Source of the DNA: Roseibacillus sp.
Lineage (GTDB): Bacteria > Verrucomicrobiota > Verrucomicrobiia > Verrucomicrobiales > Akkermansiaceae
DNA: 38,522 bases
Assembly: GCA_029242545.1 (NCBI GenBank)
Contig: JAQWTV010000024.1
Span: forward strand, 1 to 38,522
Reading direction: 5' to 3'
Part shown: positions 23,165 through 31,326 of the stretch, in pieces
Position numbering within the stretch: position 1 is the first letter of the stretch
Layout: each line of letters opens with the position of its first letter
Translations under genes and position numbers: made by a program
Notes under the pieces: model-generated
Told to the model about the DNA's origin: nothing
What the model saw: the letters and a program-made list of their open reading frames with translations, nothing else
The model's database searches: none

Positions 23165-24586
23165 ATGATTCAAAAACGTCGGCATTTTCTCAAAACTGGG
23201 GCCTCTCTCGCAATGGCTCCGTTTCTGCCCTCTCTGCAGGCGCAGGCGCAGGCGGCCGGGCGGGGAGGGGAAACGATTCGGCGCTTTGTCTTCGTGGTGA
23301 AATCTTCAGGGATCGATAAATTCAATCTCGTGCCTGAGGGCTTGGAAAATCACTATGTGAGCTCTGAGGGCAGGAAACTCGGTAATACCGCGAGGCGACT
23401 CGGGCCGATGATCGACGTGTCATTAGGTGAGCACGCGCTTCCAGCGAAGCTCTCTCGGCTTGAGGCCTTCCGGGACCGTCTTACTATTATTCAAAGTCTT
23501 TCAGGAGAGGGTTTCAGTGGGAATCATACTGCGGGATATGGCGCGCTCTCATGTCACAATTCAGAAAGGGTAGCGATAGCTCCCAGCATTGATTGTCTCT
23601 TAGGCAAGAAGCTTTCGATGGGGCCTTATCCCATGTATGGAATGGCGACCAATGGACGCTTGCTGGAGGGAGGTGCACTTGCTGAGAGCTACTGTTATCC
23701 CAATATTTCGGCCTACAAGGCTGGTATGCCAGTGCCATTCCAGGCCTCTCCCCGAAAAGCGTTTCTAGAACTCTTCGGTGCGTCGGTGGCGCCTCCGGAG
23801 GAGCTCGAAAGAGAGTTGGCCCTGAACGGGAGTTTGATGAACTTTTTGACCGGTGACGCCAAGCGGATTGAGAAGCAGTTGACGGGTGACGAGAAGGAAA
23901 GATTTGGCCTGTATCTGAACTCCTTTGAGGAGCTCCAAAATCTGGAGAGGAAAAAAGTTGCCCTTTCTGAGAAGGTCAAGCGGTTTGCCCCCAAGCCGGG
24001 GAGGCTCTACGACTCCGTAAAGCCGAAGCACCGGATTGAGTCGTATTTCGATTTGGCAGCAGCATCACTAATCACCGGCCTGACTAATGTAGTAACGGTC
24101 CGGCCGGACACTCTGGGGGTGGAGTACAGGGAGCTGGGTATTTCTAATTCAGTGCACGCGCTTGGACATCTGGGTGAGAACAAGGCTACCAATGGAATGA
24201 ATGGGAACGAAGCGCGGGCGGCGGTTGAGAGGTTGCACTTGGATGGGATTGCGGAAATGGCAGGGAAGCTCGATGGTATTCCGGAGGGGGGTGGTAGCAT
24301 GCTCGATCATACGCTGATCGTTTACATGTCCTGTTCTGGCGGTGATCACCACGGTGGGCAGGCGGACTGGCCATTTCTGCTTCTGGGTGGAGCAGCTGGG
24401 CAATTGAGAATGGGGCGTTATCTGGAATTCCCGAAATACCGCGAAACGGGACACCGGACCATCGGTAATCTCTATCTTTCCTTCATGAAGGCTGCCGGTA
24501 TCGATCCCCCGGCTTCCTTTGGTCAACCGGACTCCAACCTCAAGGGCCTGGACCTCGGTGGGCCTTTGGCAGAGTTAATGGCTTGA
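23165..24586 (+). CDS. DUF1552 family protein, Tat-type signal
   Basis: A 473-residue protein starting with KRRHFLKTG and a hydrophobic stretch, a plausible twin-arginine signal, which would imply folding (perhaps with a cofactor) before export. The DUF1552 pattern is visible: FVFVVKSSGIDKFNLVPEG, LTIIQSLSGEGFSGNHTAGYG, APSIDCLLG, RIESYFDLAAASLITGLTNV, and the late block VYMSCSGGDHHGGQADWPFL. The His- and Asp-rich segments resemble alkaline-phosphatase-superfamily proteins (DUF1501-like), but no activity is established. It follows the DUF1592 gene by 38 bases, the standard pairing, and presumably acts with it in the periplasm. Confidence 0.87.
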   Translation: MIQKRRHFLKTGASLAMAPFLPSLQAQAQAAGRGGETIRRFVFVVKSSGIDKFNLVPEGLENHYVSSEGRKLGNTARRLGPMIDVSLGEHALPAKLSRLEAFRDRLTIIQSLSGEGFSGNHTAGYGALSCHNSERVAIAPSIDCLLGKKLSMGPYPMYGMATNGRLLEGGALAESYCYPNISAYKAGMPVPFQASPRKAFLELFGASVAPPEELERELALNGSLMNFLTGDAKRIEKQLTGDEKERFGLYLNSFEELQNLERKKVALSEKVKRFAPKPGRLYDSVKPKHRIESYFDLAAASLITGLTNVVTVRPDTLGVEYRELGISNSVHALGHLGENKATNGMNGNEARAAVERLHLDGIAEMAGKLDGIPEGGGSMLDHTLIVYMSCSGGDHHGGQADWPFLLLGGAAGQLRMGRYLEFPKYRETGHRTIGNLYLSFMKAAGIDPPASFGQPDSNLKGLDLGGPLAELMA

Positions 24587-24681
24587 GAAAGTGCGCTCTC
24601 GAGCCTCAGCATTGTGGACCGTTTCGAAATTGGCCGCAGTTGCTCTCGAAAGTTACGAAAATCCGGCTAGGTATTAATTTT

Positions 24682-26169
24682 ATGCGCCTGAACTCACTCT
24701 GGAAAATCACGCTCATCTCGTGTTGGTCGTTCTCCGGCTCCGCAGAATTTCTGAAAGCGGAGGGGGATGCCCCCCGCGCGGCCTATCCCGGTGGGTTCAC
24801 ACGCCCTCCCTCGCAGGGAAAGAACTATGACACCTGGGCGGGGGCTGAAGGGCCCGATGTGGGTGTGGTTAAGAGTGATCCTGAACGGCTTCCCTCCCGG
24901 GTCGATAATTCAAGCCGGCGGGAATATCCTCCGGTCTATAAACAAAGGTGGGGTGCTTGCGGCCAGTTTGCCTCCGTAGCATCGATTTTCACTTACGAGA
25001 TGAACGTTCTTAACGGGACGGCGGCAGACACCGATGCGCATCGGTTTCCGGCTCATTTTTCGTGGAATATGATGAACCGGGCGGAAAATAAAGGATCGGA
25101 GGCGTATCACGGTTGGGAGGTAGCGAAGCGGATCGGGATACCAACGGCTCAATCTTACGGAGGTGTGAGGCTGAATAAGATCGGGGTGTGGCCTGATGGT
25201 TACAGCATCTGGCGTGAGGCGATGGAATATCGTGTCTCGGGGTATCGATATTCACCGGCGAATTCAGTCGCTCAATTGAATGAGGCGCGAGGCTGGCTCT
25301 ATGATCGCAATCAAGGATCGGAAAAAGGGGAGGGCTGTGGAGGGATTTTTGCTCTTGATGGTCGGATGGGCGAGTTGAAGAAAGTGACGGCATCCATCCC
25401 GGAGGGCGAGTATGGGGCCGGAAAGGACCTATGGACCCGCTGGGGGCCCTCTGGCTATGGACACGGGATCACCTGTGTAGGATACGATGATCAGATTGGA
25501 TATGACGTGAATGGGGATGGGAAAATTACGAACGATCTGGATCTCAATGATGATGGGCGGGTCACGCTTGCTGACTGGGAACGGGGGGCCTACATCGTGG
25601 TGAATTCATGGGGGCCTAAGTGGTCCAGTGACGGTAAAATCTACCTTTTGTATTCAGCGATGATTGACGCCACATGGAAACGGGGGAATTACCTCGGCCG
25701 CGTGGAGGTAAAACGTTACGTCCCGCGCCGCACCCTGAGGATTGTATTATCGTGCAGTGATCGGTCGGACCTGAGACTTAGAATTGGGGTTTCTGAATTG
25801 CAGGATATCACCGCACCTCGGCATGAAGTCTCTCCGGAGGCGTTCAATGGGTGGCCTCTGTTTGGGAGGGCTAATGCTGGCCCGGTTCCTCTTGCGGGCC
25901 CCGGAGAGGAGGGGCCGATCGAGGTGGGAATCGATATTACCGAGCTGGTTGGGAAATTGAGCTCTGAAGGCGATGGAGAGGGCCGGCTCTTTGTGACTCT
26001 GGGAACGAAAGAGGGGAGTCCTGCCAAAGGCGTGGTCAAAGAATGTGCCCTGCGTAGCTACGACACGAAGGGGCAGTTTGTGTCAGAGTCCAGCCTTGAG
26101 GTTGGAGGGGGTGCCTTTGGAAAAGATGCCGTGCAGCTCAGCGGGAAGATCGTTGCTCCAGCGCCCTGA
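24682..26169 (+). CDS. Papain-like (C1) cysteine peptidase with an internal EF-hand/dockerin-like insert
   Basis: A 495-residue exported protein from the ATG at 24682; an upstream start at 24583 gives no signal and is rejected. The propeptide-like region ends near residue 80. The catalytic centre reads KQRWGACGQFAS with Cys93 as nucleophile (papain: C-W-A-F-S), followed by His261 in YGHGITCVGYDD and Asn308 in YIVVNSWGPKWSSDGKIYLLY. Between His and Asn sits DVNGDGKITNDLDLNDDGRV, a pair of Asp-rich calcium loops like those in dockerins or EF hands. A beta-rich C-terminal domain (about 345-495) follows. It lies 95 bases after the DUF1552 gene and may process or degrade proteins outside the cell. 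Confidence 0.78.
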   Translation: MRLNSLWKITLISCWSFSGSAEFLKAEGDAPRAAYPGGFTRPPSQGKNYDTWAGAEGPDVGVVKSDPERLPSRVDNSSRREYPPVYKQRWGACGQFASVASIFTYEMNVLNGTAADTDAHRFPAHFSWNMMNRAENKGSEAYHGWEVAKRIGIPTAQSYGGVRLNKIGVWPDGYSIWREAMEYRVSGYRYSPANSVAQLNEARGWLYDRNQGSEKGEGCGGIFALDGRMGELKKVTASIPEGEYGAGKDLWTRWGPSGYGHGITCVGYDDQIGYDVNGDGKITNDLDLNDDGRVTLADWERGAYIVVNSWGPKWSSDGKIYLLYSAMIDATWKRGNYLGRVEVKRYVPRRTLRIVLSCSDRSDLRLRIGVSELQDITAPRHEVSPEAFNGWPLFGRANAGPVPLAGPGEEGPIEVGIDITELVGKLSSEGDGEGRLFVTLGTKEGSPAKGVVKECALRSYDTKGQFVSESSLEVGGGAFGKDAVQLSGKIVAPAP

Positions 26170-26353
26170 TCTTGCTCTGACGGCGGAGGGTGTCATCAAA
26201 TCGCTTTCTCAGTGAAGCTCAGGGACTTATATCCTTGTCTGCTTAAGGGGAGCGGCAGACACTAGGGAAGTTCCCGTCTGTTCAAGAGTAGAGACGGCTG
26301 AAGAGTTCTCCTCACATCAAAAAGCAGCCCGTCGATAAAGAAGTCCTGATCCA

Positions 26354-26878
26354 ATGGAATGGTTCTACGCCAAGAATAACGAGAAACAGGGGCCAGTGAG
26401 TGGCTCCCAACTCAAGAGTATGGTGGTGTCCGGCGAGGTGGCAGGAGCTGATCTTGTCTGGTGCGAGGGAATGGCGGATTGGATTCCGGCCAATGAAGTG
26501 CAGAACTTTGACGATCCAAACTTAGGTTCTAGTGACTCTACGGGGCTTCCCTCCCAGTTGCCAAATGATCCAGTTAGCACAACGCCAGCGATGACTCAGC
26601 CGAGCTTTTCAAGTGCCGTGCCTGTGCCGATAAAGCGTCCAGTGAACCCTAAGGCAATCGTCAGTCTGGTCTGTGGCTGTGTCGGACTGTGCGTTTGTTG
26701 TTCGCTTGGGATTGTGTCGCTGATTGCCGTTATTTTCGGCCACCTCGCAAAAACAGAAATCAGAAATTCGAGCGGGCAGCAAGGGGGCGAAGGTATGGCT
26801 GTGGCAGGTTTGGTCACGGGCTACATTGGGTTGGCGCTTGGATTCGTGGGGATCATTAGCGCGCTGGTAGACATGTAG
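26354..26878 (+). CDS. GYF_2 + DUF4190 membrane protein 2
   Basis: A 174-residue protein. GYF_2 spans residues 1-50 (MEWFYAKNNEKQGPVSGSQL ... WCEGMADWIPANEV). A Ser/Thr/Pro-rich linker follows. The DUF4190 module (about 95-172) reads KAIVSLVCGCVGLCVCCSLG, then FGHLAKTEIRNSSGQQGGEG and GLVTGYIGLALGF. The first membrane stretch holds four cysteines (CGCVGLCVCC), which is unusual in a lipid helix and could mark acylation or metal contact. It is a tandem paralog of the next gene. The role is unknown. Confidence 0.78.
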   Translation: MEWFYAKNNEKQGPVSGSQLKSMVVSGEVAGADLVWCEGMADWIPANEVQNFDDPNLGSSDSTGLPSQLPNDPVSTTPAMTQPSFSSAVPVPIKRPVNPKAIVSLVCGCVGLCVCCSLGIVSLIAVIFGHLAKTEIRNSSGQQGGEGMAVAGLVTGYIGLALGFVGIISALVDM

Positions 26879-27016
26879 AACTCCTCAAGGGGGGGAAGGT
26901 CAGCTCCCTTTTCAGGGACGGGGTTGCCTGAGTTGATGAGGGAGTGGTATCTCTAAAGAGTTGATACAGGCCTTGATTTAGGTGATTCTATCGGCAGGCA
27001 GACATTAATCTACTCG

Positions 27017-27547
27017 ATGAATTGGCATTACGCAAAAGGTGGGGAACGGCATGGCCCGGTAAGTTTCGCTGCTCTGCGAAGTATGATTGTGACCGGAGAG
27101 GTGGCACAGACCGACCTGGTCTGGCGGGAAGGGATGGCTGATTGGTTGCCGGCTGGACAAGTTGCCGAGATTTCTGGGGTAGATTCAGGGCCTTCCACGA
27201 GTCCCGTGTCGCCGGCTACGGGCGGCATCCAGACTCCTCAGTCAGAAGTTGGAGTTGCTGGGCCTGTCGCGCACGAACGGATTCCCAACTACCTTGTTCA
27301 GTCCATCCTAGTCACGATTCTGTGCTGCTGGCCCTTCGGTATCCCGGCAATTATTTTTGCAGCGAAGGTCGACGGTCTGGTCGCGCGTGGCGATATAGCC
27401 GGAGCGATGGACGCATCCAAAAAGGCAAAGACGTGGGCATGGGTTTCGTTCGGTTCTGGCATGGCGTTTATTGTTTTATACGTGGCGTTCGCGTTTATTG
27501 TTTTATACGTGGGGTTCATCGGGCTTGGGGTCATATCAGAGCTTTAG
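27017..27547 (+). CDS. GYF_2 + CD225/dispanin-like membrane protein
   Basis: A 176-residue protein with a GYF_2 domain (about 1-50: MNWHYAKGGERHGPVSFAAL ... WREGMADWLPAGQV). Instead of DUF4190 it carries a CD225/dispanin-like module (about 92-140): NYLVQSILVTILCCWPFGIP, AIIFAAKVDGLVARGD and AMDASKKAKTW. In eukaryotes CD225 includes the IFITM proteins; bacterial versions are membrane proteins of unknown role. The last helix contains a 27-base tandem duplication (27464-27517) that doubles AFIVLYVAF. Its stop codon shares a base with the GTG start of the DUF2752 gene, so the two are probably co-translated. Confidence 0.75.
   Translation: MNWHYAKGGERHGPVSFAALRSMIVTGEVAQTDLVWREGMADWLPAGQVAEISGVDSGPSTSPVSPATGGIQTPQSEVGVAGPVAHERIPNYLVQSILVTILCCWPFGIPAIIFAAKVDGLVARGDIAGAMDASKKAKTWAWVSFGSGMAFIVLYVAFAFIVLYVGFIGLGVISEL
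27464..27517 (+). repeat. 27-bp in-frame tandem duplication
   Basis: Two direct units, 27464-27490 and 27491-27517, encode AFIVLYVAF and AFIVLYVGF. They lengthen the last membrane helix of the GYF-CD225 protein by nine residues. The near-identity indicates a recent slippage event. Confidence 0.8.
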
Positions 27548-27960
27548 TGAGCGCGCGGCTGATCCTTGTCCTTGGCCTCGCAGTCGTGGGATTGCTCGGG
27601 GTCGCCCATTTGAAGGAGAATGATCCTGAAACTGACGGAACCTTTCTTCCTCCCTGTTCGTTTCACAAGGTGACAGGGCTGCATTGTCCCGGGTGCGGGG
27701 GTACGCGTGCCGGTCATGCTTTGGCTAATTTTCGATTCGGTGACGCCTTCAAGAAAAATGCTCTACTGGTTGTCCTTCTGCCCTTTCTGGTTGTTGGAAT
27801 TGGAATGGAAGGAGCTGCCTGGTTGAAAGGCCCGAGTTACCGGGGACCAAGAGTTAGGTTGCCAGGAGGGCTCGCCTGGTGGCTCCTTGGAGGGATTCTT
27901 GGCTTCTGGATCCTCCGGAACGTGCCACTGTGGCCGTTCGAATTGCTGGCTCCTCGTTGA
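27547..27960 (+). CDS. DUF2752 membrane protein
   Basis: A 137-residue membrane protein. The DUF2752 signature is present: CSFHKVTGLHCPGCGGTRAG, then ALANFRFGDAFKKNALL, with helices around 3-21, 70-90 and 108-128. The CPGCGGTR cysteines may bind metal or form a disulfide. The start is GTG at 27547, overlapping the stop of the GYF-CD225 gene as TAGTG; the same frame is open far upstream, but that part is out-of-frame overlap. CD225 and DUF2752 genes are often neighbours in bacteria, and here they are fused at translation level. Function unknown. It is convergent with the riboflavin synthase gene with 10 bases between stops. Confidence 0.8.
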   Translation: MSARLILVLGLAVVGLLGVAHLKENDPETDGTFLPPCSFHKVTGLHCPGCGGTRAGHALANFRFGDAFKKNALLVVLLPFLVVGIGMEGAAWLKGPSYRGPRVRLPGGLAWWLLGGILGFWILRNVPLWPFELLAPR

Positions 27961-27970
27961 GGGCCTTCTG

Positions 27971-28567
27971 CTAATGAATGGGCTTCTTGCGGGCGAGGCC
28001 TTCGACATACTTGGCGAGAAGGTCCGCTTCCAGGTTCACTTTCTGCCCAGTTTGACAAGATTGCAGGTTGGTTGCCTTGAAGGTATGGGGAGTGATCCAG
28101 AAAAGGGCCGATTCCTCCAGTAGCTCAGCAATTGTGAGAGAAATGCCGTCCACTGCGAGGGAGCCCTGGGAAATACAGTAGCGGGAAACCTGGGGAGGGA
28201 AGGTCACCTCGTAGCGGTAGTCCTGACCCTCCGGGGAGAGGTCTTTAATCACGCCCGTGGCATCGACGTGGCCTTGGACGAAGTGACCGCCCAGGCGGTC
28301 ATTCGCACGAAGGGCGCGCTCAAGATTGACAGGCATTCCGTCTTCAAGGGATCCAAGGGAGGTGAGGTTGAGGGTCTGGGTGAGAATGTCGAAGGAGAGG
28401 GTTTCTCCTTCTCGCTCTACCACCGTGAGGCAGCATCCGTTGACGGCGATACTGTCGCCAAGAGAGACTTGATCGGAAAATGGTACCTCAAGAGTAAGGC
28501 GGGCCTGCTCCCCACGTCTCTCGAGAGAGACCGTGCGTCCGGTAGATTCGATAAGTCCGGTAAACAT
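27971..28567 (-). CDS. ribE: Riboflavin synthase, alpha subunit
   Basis: A 198-residue enzyme that dismutates two molecules of 6,7-dimethyl-8-ribityllumazine to riboflavin. Two homologous lumazine-binding barrels are visible: the first from MFTGLIESTG to ILTQTLNLTSL, with SIAVNGCCLTV, and the second from GGHFVQGHVDATG to WITPHTFKATNL, with SLAVDGISLTI. The N-terminal MFTGLIE is the family hallmark. It lies six bases downstream of the antiporter gene, so both are probably on one transcript; no other riboflavin genes are in the window. The gene symbol is ribE in most annotations, ribC in some. Confidence 0.93.
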   Translation of the reverse strand: MFTGLIESTGRTVSLERRGEQARLTLEVPFSDQVSLGDSIAVNGCCLTVVEREGETLSFDILTQTLNLTSLGSLEDGMPVNLERALRANDRLGGHFVQGHVDATGVIKDLSPEGQDYRYEVTFPPQVSRYCISQGSLAVDGISLTIAELLEESALFWITPHTFKATNLQSCQTGQKVNLEADLLAKYVEGLARKKPIH

Positions 28568-28573
28568 GGTTTA

Positions 28574-30205
28574 CTACAGCAGCATATAGGCGGCTCCAAC
28601 AATTACGGTGGGCACCATCGCTGCAAGGGCCAGCTTGGCCGGGGAAACTCCACCTTTAAAGAAACGGCCAAGGATTGCCTGCCCTGCCGGATTGGGAGCA
28701 TTCGCTATCACGGTGAGGCCTCCACCGGTCACCGCCCCGGCGACAACGGCATACTTCGCGGCATCTGCCAGTTGGGGTGCTTGAGAAGCGAGGTAGGTCA
28801 CCGCGGCGTTATCGTTAAAGGCGGTGAGAACGGTGGCTCCGACCATAAGGACCCACTCATTGTCAAAGGTGGTAAGGAGGAGCTCGATCCACCATCCCTG
28901 GCAGCCACCATGGATAACGAGGCCGGCAAGAAAGCACCCAACTAAAAGCGGGGTCCGCATCTTGACGTCATTCTGGTGATGGCCGGTGCCTTCCGAGAAG
29001 CCGAGCAGGATAAGAAATCCACCAAGAAAGAGGGGCGGGTAGTGCGCCATGAAGACCGTCCATCCCAGAAAAAGAAGATGAATGACCGTAATCAAAGGAG
29101 GAATAGGGTCTTCCCGTTCCTCCCAGCGCGGGGGCTGATTCGGGTCGTGTTGCGTGGTAGCTCCGGCGAGAGCGGCAAATCGGCGCCGGAAGACGGCAAA
29201 ATAGAGAGCGTTAGAGACTAGAATGCCGATTACCGCTTTCCATCCAAATTGAGTCATCATGAATCCCATGCCCCAGTCCCATCGCTCGGCAACCATCAGG
29301 ACGGGAGGCGCTGCAAAATGAGTCAGAGTTCCGCCAACGGAAACGTTGACAAAGAGAAGTCCTAGCGTGGCATAGGCAAAGGTCGGGCTTGGTGCCAGGG
29401 AGTAGAACCGTTTGGCGAGGAGAAGGGCTGCGATTGTCATCGCGGCTGGCTCGGTAATGAAGGATCCAAGGAGAGGGGTAAGGGTCAGGGTTGAGAACCA
29501 CCAGGCGGCAGGAGTCCCCCCAAAAAGCTGAGCCACCTTATTAACACATGCTTCGGAAAGAAGGATGATGGGGCGGGTGGCCGCAATCGCCATGATGACA
29601 ACCACGAAGAGCGGCTCAGTGTAGTTTACATCGTATCCCAGGTAATTCTGGAGCTCCGCGACTCCATGCATGAAGCCATCACCCGGTGCAATTCCATGGC
29701 ACCACACCGCTGCGCCAGCGAGAGCGATCACCCAGATACCGAAGACGGCTTCAACTTCACCGAGGGTATGAAAGAACCACGCGCGGAAAGAGACGTCGTC
29801 CTTGGCATCATCCTCAGGTTTGTCCACCGCCCTTCGCTTGTTTTCCTCGATGCTTTTCTGATGTCTGTCCTCATGGGCATGTGCCATTTCCTTGAAGACA
29901 CCCGATAGAAAGGTGTGGAGAATTGCACAGGCGAAGATAATGGTCGCGATAAGATTAAAGTGGTTCTGGGCCACCGCTCTTTTTTTGAGCTTCTCCCATA
30001 AAGAGCCTTTCTCTCCCTCGAATGCCTCATGCTGAGGGTCGGTATAGGCGGGAAGCGGAAGAGGGAAGTGTGAGTGCTGTTCCTTACGGAGATTCCATTC
30101 TCCGCCCTTGCTATAAGCGGGTTCCTTGTCGCCGGCAGCTGATGCGCCAGCAATTCCACACATCAGGAAGAGAATAAGCAGAAGAGAGAAGCGTGTTCGG
30201 GCCAT
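28574..30205 (-). CDS. Putative Na+/H+ antiporter
   Basis: A 543-residue polytopic membrane protein with an N-terminal signal-like helix, a periplasmic loop and about ten or more further helices. It matches the putative Na+/H+ antiporter family (Na_H_antiport_2-like, in the broader ion-transporter superfamily): ITEPAAMTIAALLLAKRF, AFNDNAAVTYLASQAPQL, KYAVVAGAVTGGGLTVIANA and PNPAGQAIL. The Asp in FNDNAAVTY lies in a conserved membrane block. A histidine-rich, charged loop (about 108-140) faces one side. Sodium or proton exchange is predicted, which fits a saline habitat. It is divergent from the next gene with 90 bases between, so promoters for both should lie in 30206-30295. Confidence 0.82.
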   Translation of the reverse strand: MARTRFSLLLILFLMCGIAGASAAGDKEPAYSKGGEWNLRKEQHSHFPLPLPAYTDPQHEAFEGEKGSLWEKLKKRAVAQNHFNLIATIIFACAILHTFLSGVFKEMAHAHEDRHQKSIEENKRRAVDKPEDDAKDDVSFRAWFFHTLGEVEAVFGIWVIALAGAAVWCHGIAPGDGFMHGVAELQNYLGYDVNYTEPLFVVVIMAIAATRPIILLSEACVNKVAQLFGGTPAAWWFSTLTLTPLLGSFITEPAAMTIAALLLAKRFYSLAPSPTFAYATLGLLFVNVSVGGTLTHFAAPPVLMVAERWDWGMGFMMTQFGWKAVIGILVSNALYFAVFRRRFAALAGATTQHDPNQPPRWEEREDPIPPLITVIHLLFLGWTVFMAHYPPLFLGGFLILLGFSEGTGHHQNDVKMRTPLLVGCFLAGLVIHGGCQGWWIELLLTTFDNEWVLMVGATVLTAFNDNAAVTYLASQAPQLADAAKYAVVAGAVTGGGLTVIANAPNPAGQAILGRFFKGGVSPAKLALAAMVPTVIVGAAYMLL

Positions 30206-30295
30206 TGCTTGTGGAGGGATTCTAAGGGTCGGGGGGTCGGGAGCAATGACAATTGGGTGGCTTGATTGATCTGAGTTTACCAGTAACCTGTCATC

Positions 30296-31243
30296 GTGAT
30301 CCGGGAGGCAATACCGTTGTTAGTGGCCGCAGTGGCATTGACAGGTAGCTCATGTAGCAGGATCGAACGTTTGGCTGGCCCGAATCCCGGGGCAAACTCT
30401 CCAGATGCGCTTCGCGTGCCCTCTTTTCTTCGCGCCGGTGGTCGGTCGGCAGATTCAGGAGTTAAAGTGACGCTCGATGGTCCTGGTGAGTTGAGTGGCG
30501 AAGCGACCAACCGAATAAAGGCTCGCGAGCAGGATCTGATGTGGACCGACCCAGATAATCCGGAAAAAAGCATGGAAGGAATGGAGGACGTGATGGTGGA
30601 TCAAGGCCGTGAGGGGCCGTGGTATATCAGCTACTCCAAGGCCCGAAGGTCGGCAATGCGCTCTGGAAAGCCTATTCTGGTGTGGTTTACCAATACTCAG
30701 TTCAGCCCTCTCTGCCGCTCGCTCGACAGCGAGGTCTTCTCCAAGGTTTCCTTCGGTGAATGGGCCAAAGAAGCGCTAGTGCGCCTGCGCCTAGATTTTA
30801 ATGTCAAAGGCGTGAGTGGAGGGCAGGGTCAATCAGCGATGGACGACAAGATCCGAAAAGAGAACTATTTGGAGGAGCTTAAGCGACGCTACAAGGTGCA
30901 GGGTTACCCCACGGTGCTCTTGATTACCCCGGATGGAAAGGTGGCAGCCCGCTATCGTGGATACCGGAAAAGTTATTTCGATTTCTATGAGGGCCGGCTC
31001 AAAAACGATACGAGCCAGGCCGTCAAGCTTCATGGAGAGTGGCGCCGCTCGATGGCTAGGAGGGGCTATCGGGAATGGACTGATCAGCAAGGGCGTAAAG
31101 TTTTCGCGAGGCTGACCCGCTACAAATCAGGCCAACTAATTCTGGTGGAGCCAGATGGGAGGAAGATCAGGGCCAGTGAGAGCCGCCTCTCCGAGGCGGA
31201 TCGGACTTGGATAGCCGCTGAGCGTGCGAAAAGAGATAATTAG
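30296..31243 (+). CDS. Thioredoxin-like lipoprotein fused to an SHD1-like domain
   Basis: A 315-residue protein from a GTG start. Signal peptide ending LTGSSC with Cys20 lipidated. A disordered stretch (about 21-105) leads to a thioredoxin-like domain (about 110-232): [30 protein letters not shown] with a single Cys140 in place of CxxC, and the cis-Pro motif GYPTVLLI (203-210). The C-terminus (about 258-309, [15 protein letters not shown] ... [11 protein letters not shown]) is an SHD1-like domain, common in Planctomycetota and Verrucomicrobiota. With one cysteine it cannot act as a classical dithiol oxidoreductase and may work as an isomerase-like or glutathionylation-linked factor. Thioredoxin reductase follows 83 bases downstream. 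Confidence 0.76.
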   Translation: MIREAIPLLVAAVALTGSSCSRIERLAGPNPGANSPDALRVPSFLRAGGRSADSGVKVTLDGPGELSGEATNRIKAREQDLMWTDPDNPEKSMEGMEDVMVDQGREGPWYISYSKARRSAMRSGKPILVWFTNTQFSPLCRSLDSEVFSKVSFGEWAKEALVRLRLDFNVKGVSGGQGQSAMDDKIRKENYLEELKRRYKVQGYPTVLLITPDGKVAARYRGYRKSYFDFYEGRLKNDTSQAVKLHGEWRRSMARRGYREWTDQQGRKVFARLTRYKSGQLILVEPDGRKIRASESRLSEADRTWIAAERAKRDN

Positions 31244-31326
31244 GTGGATTTCAGATTGGTTATTCCTCCCGTGCCCGATCAGAGTTCCTCCCCAGTTCGC
31301 ATCAACAAAAACGACTACAAGACTTT

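Noticed and set aside
24682-26169. Loss of the catalytic Cys in the papain-like protein
   Set aside because: A first alignment put Phe at the Cys25 position, but C-G-Q-F-A fits papain's C-W-A-F-S with a one-residue shorter loop, so Cys93 is the likely nucleophile.
28268-28945. 225-residue open frame on the plus strand
   Set aside because: It is antisense to riboflavin synthase and the antiporter and has no domain features.
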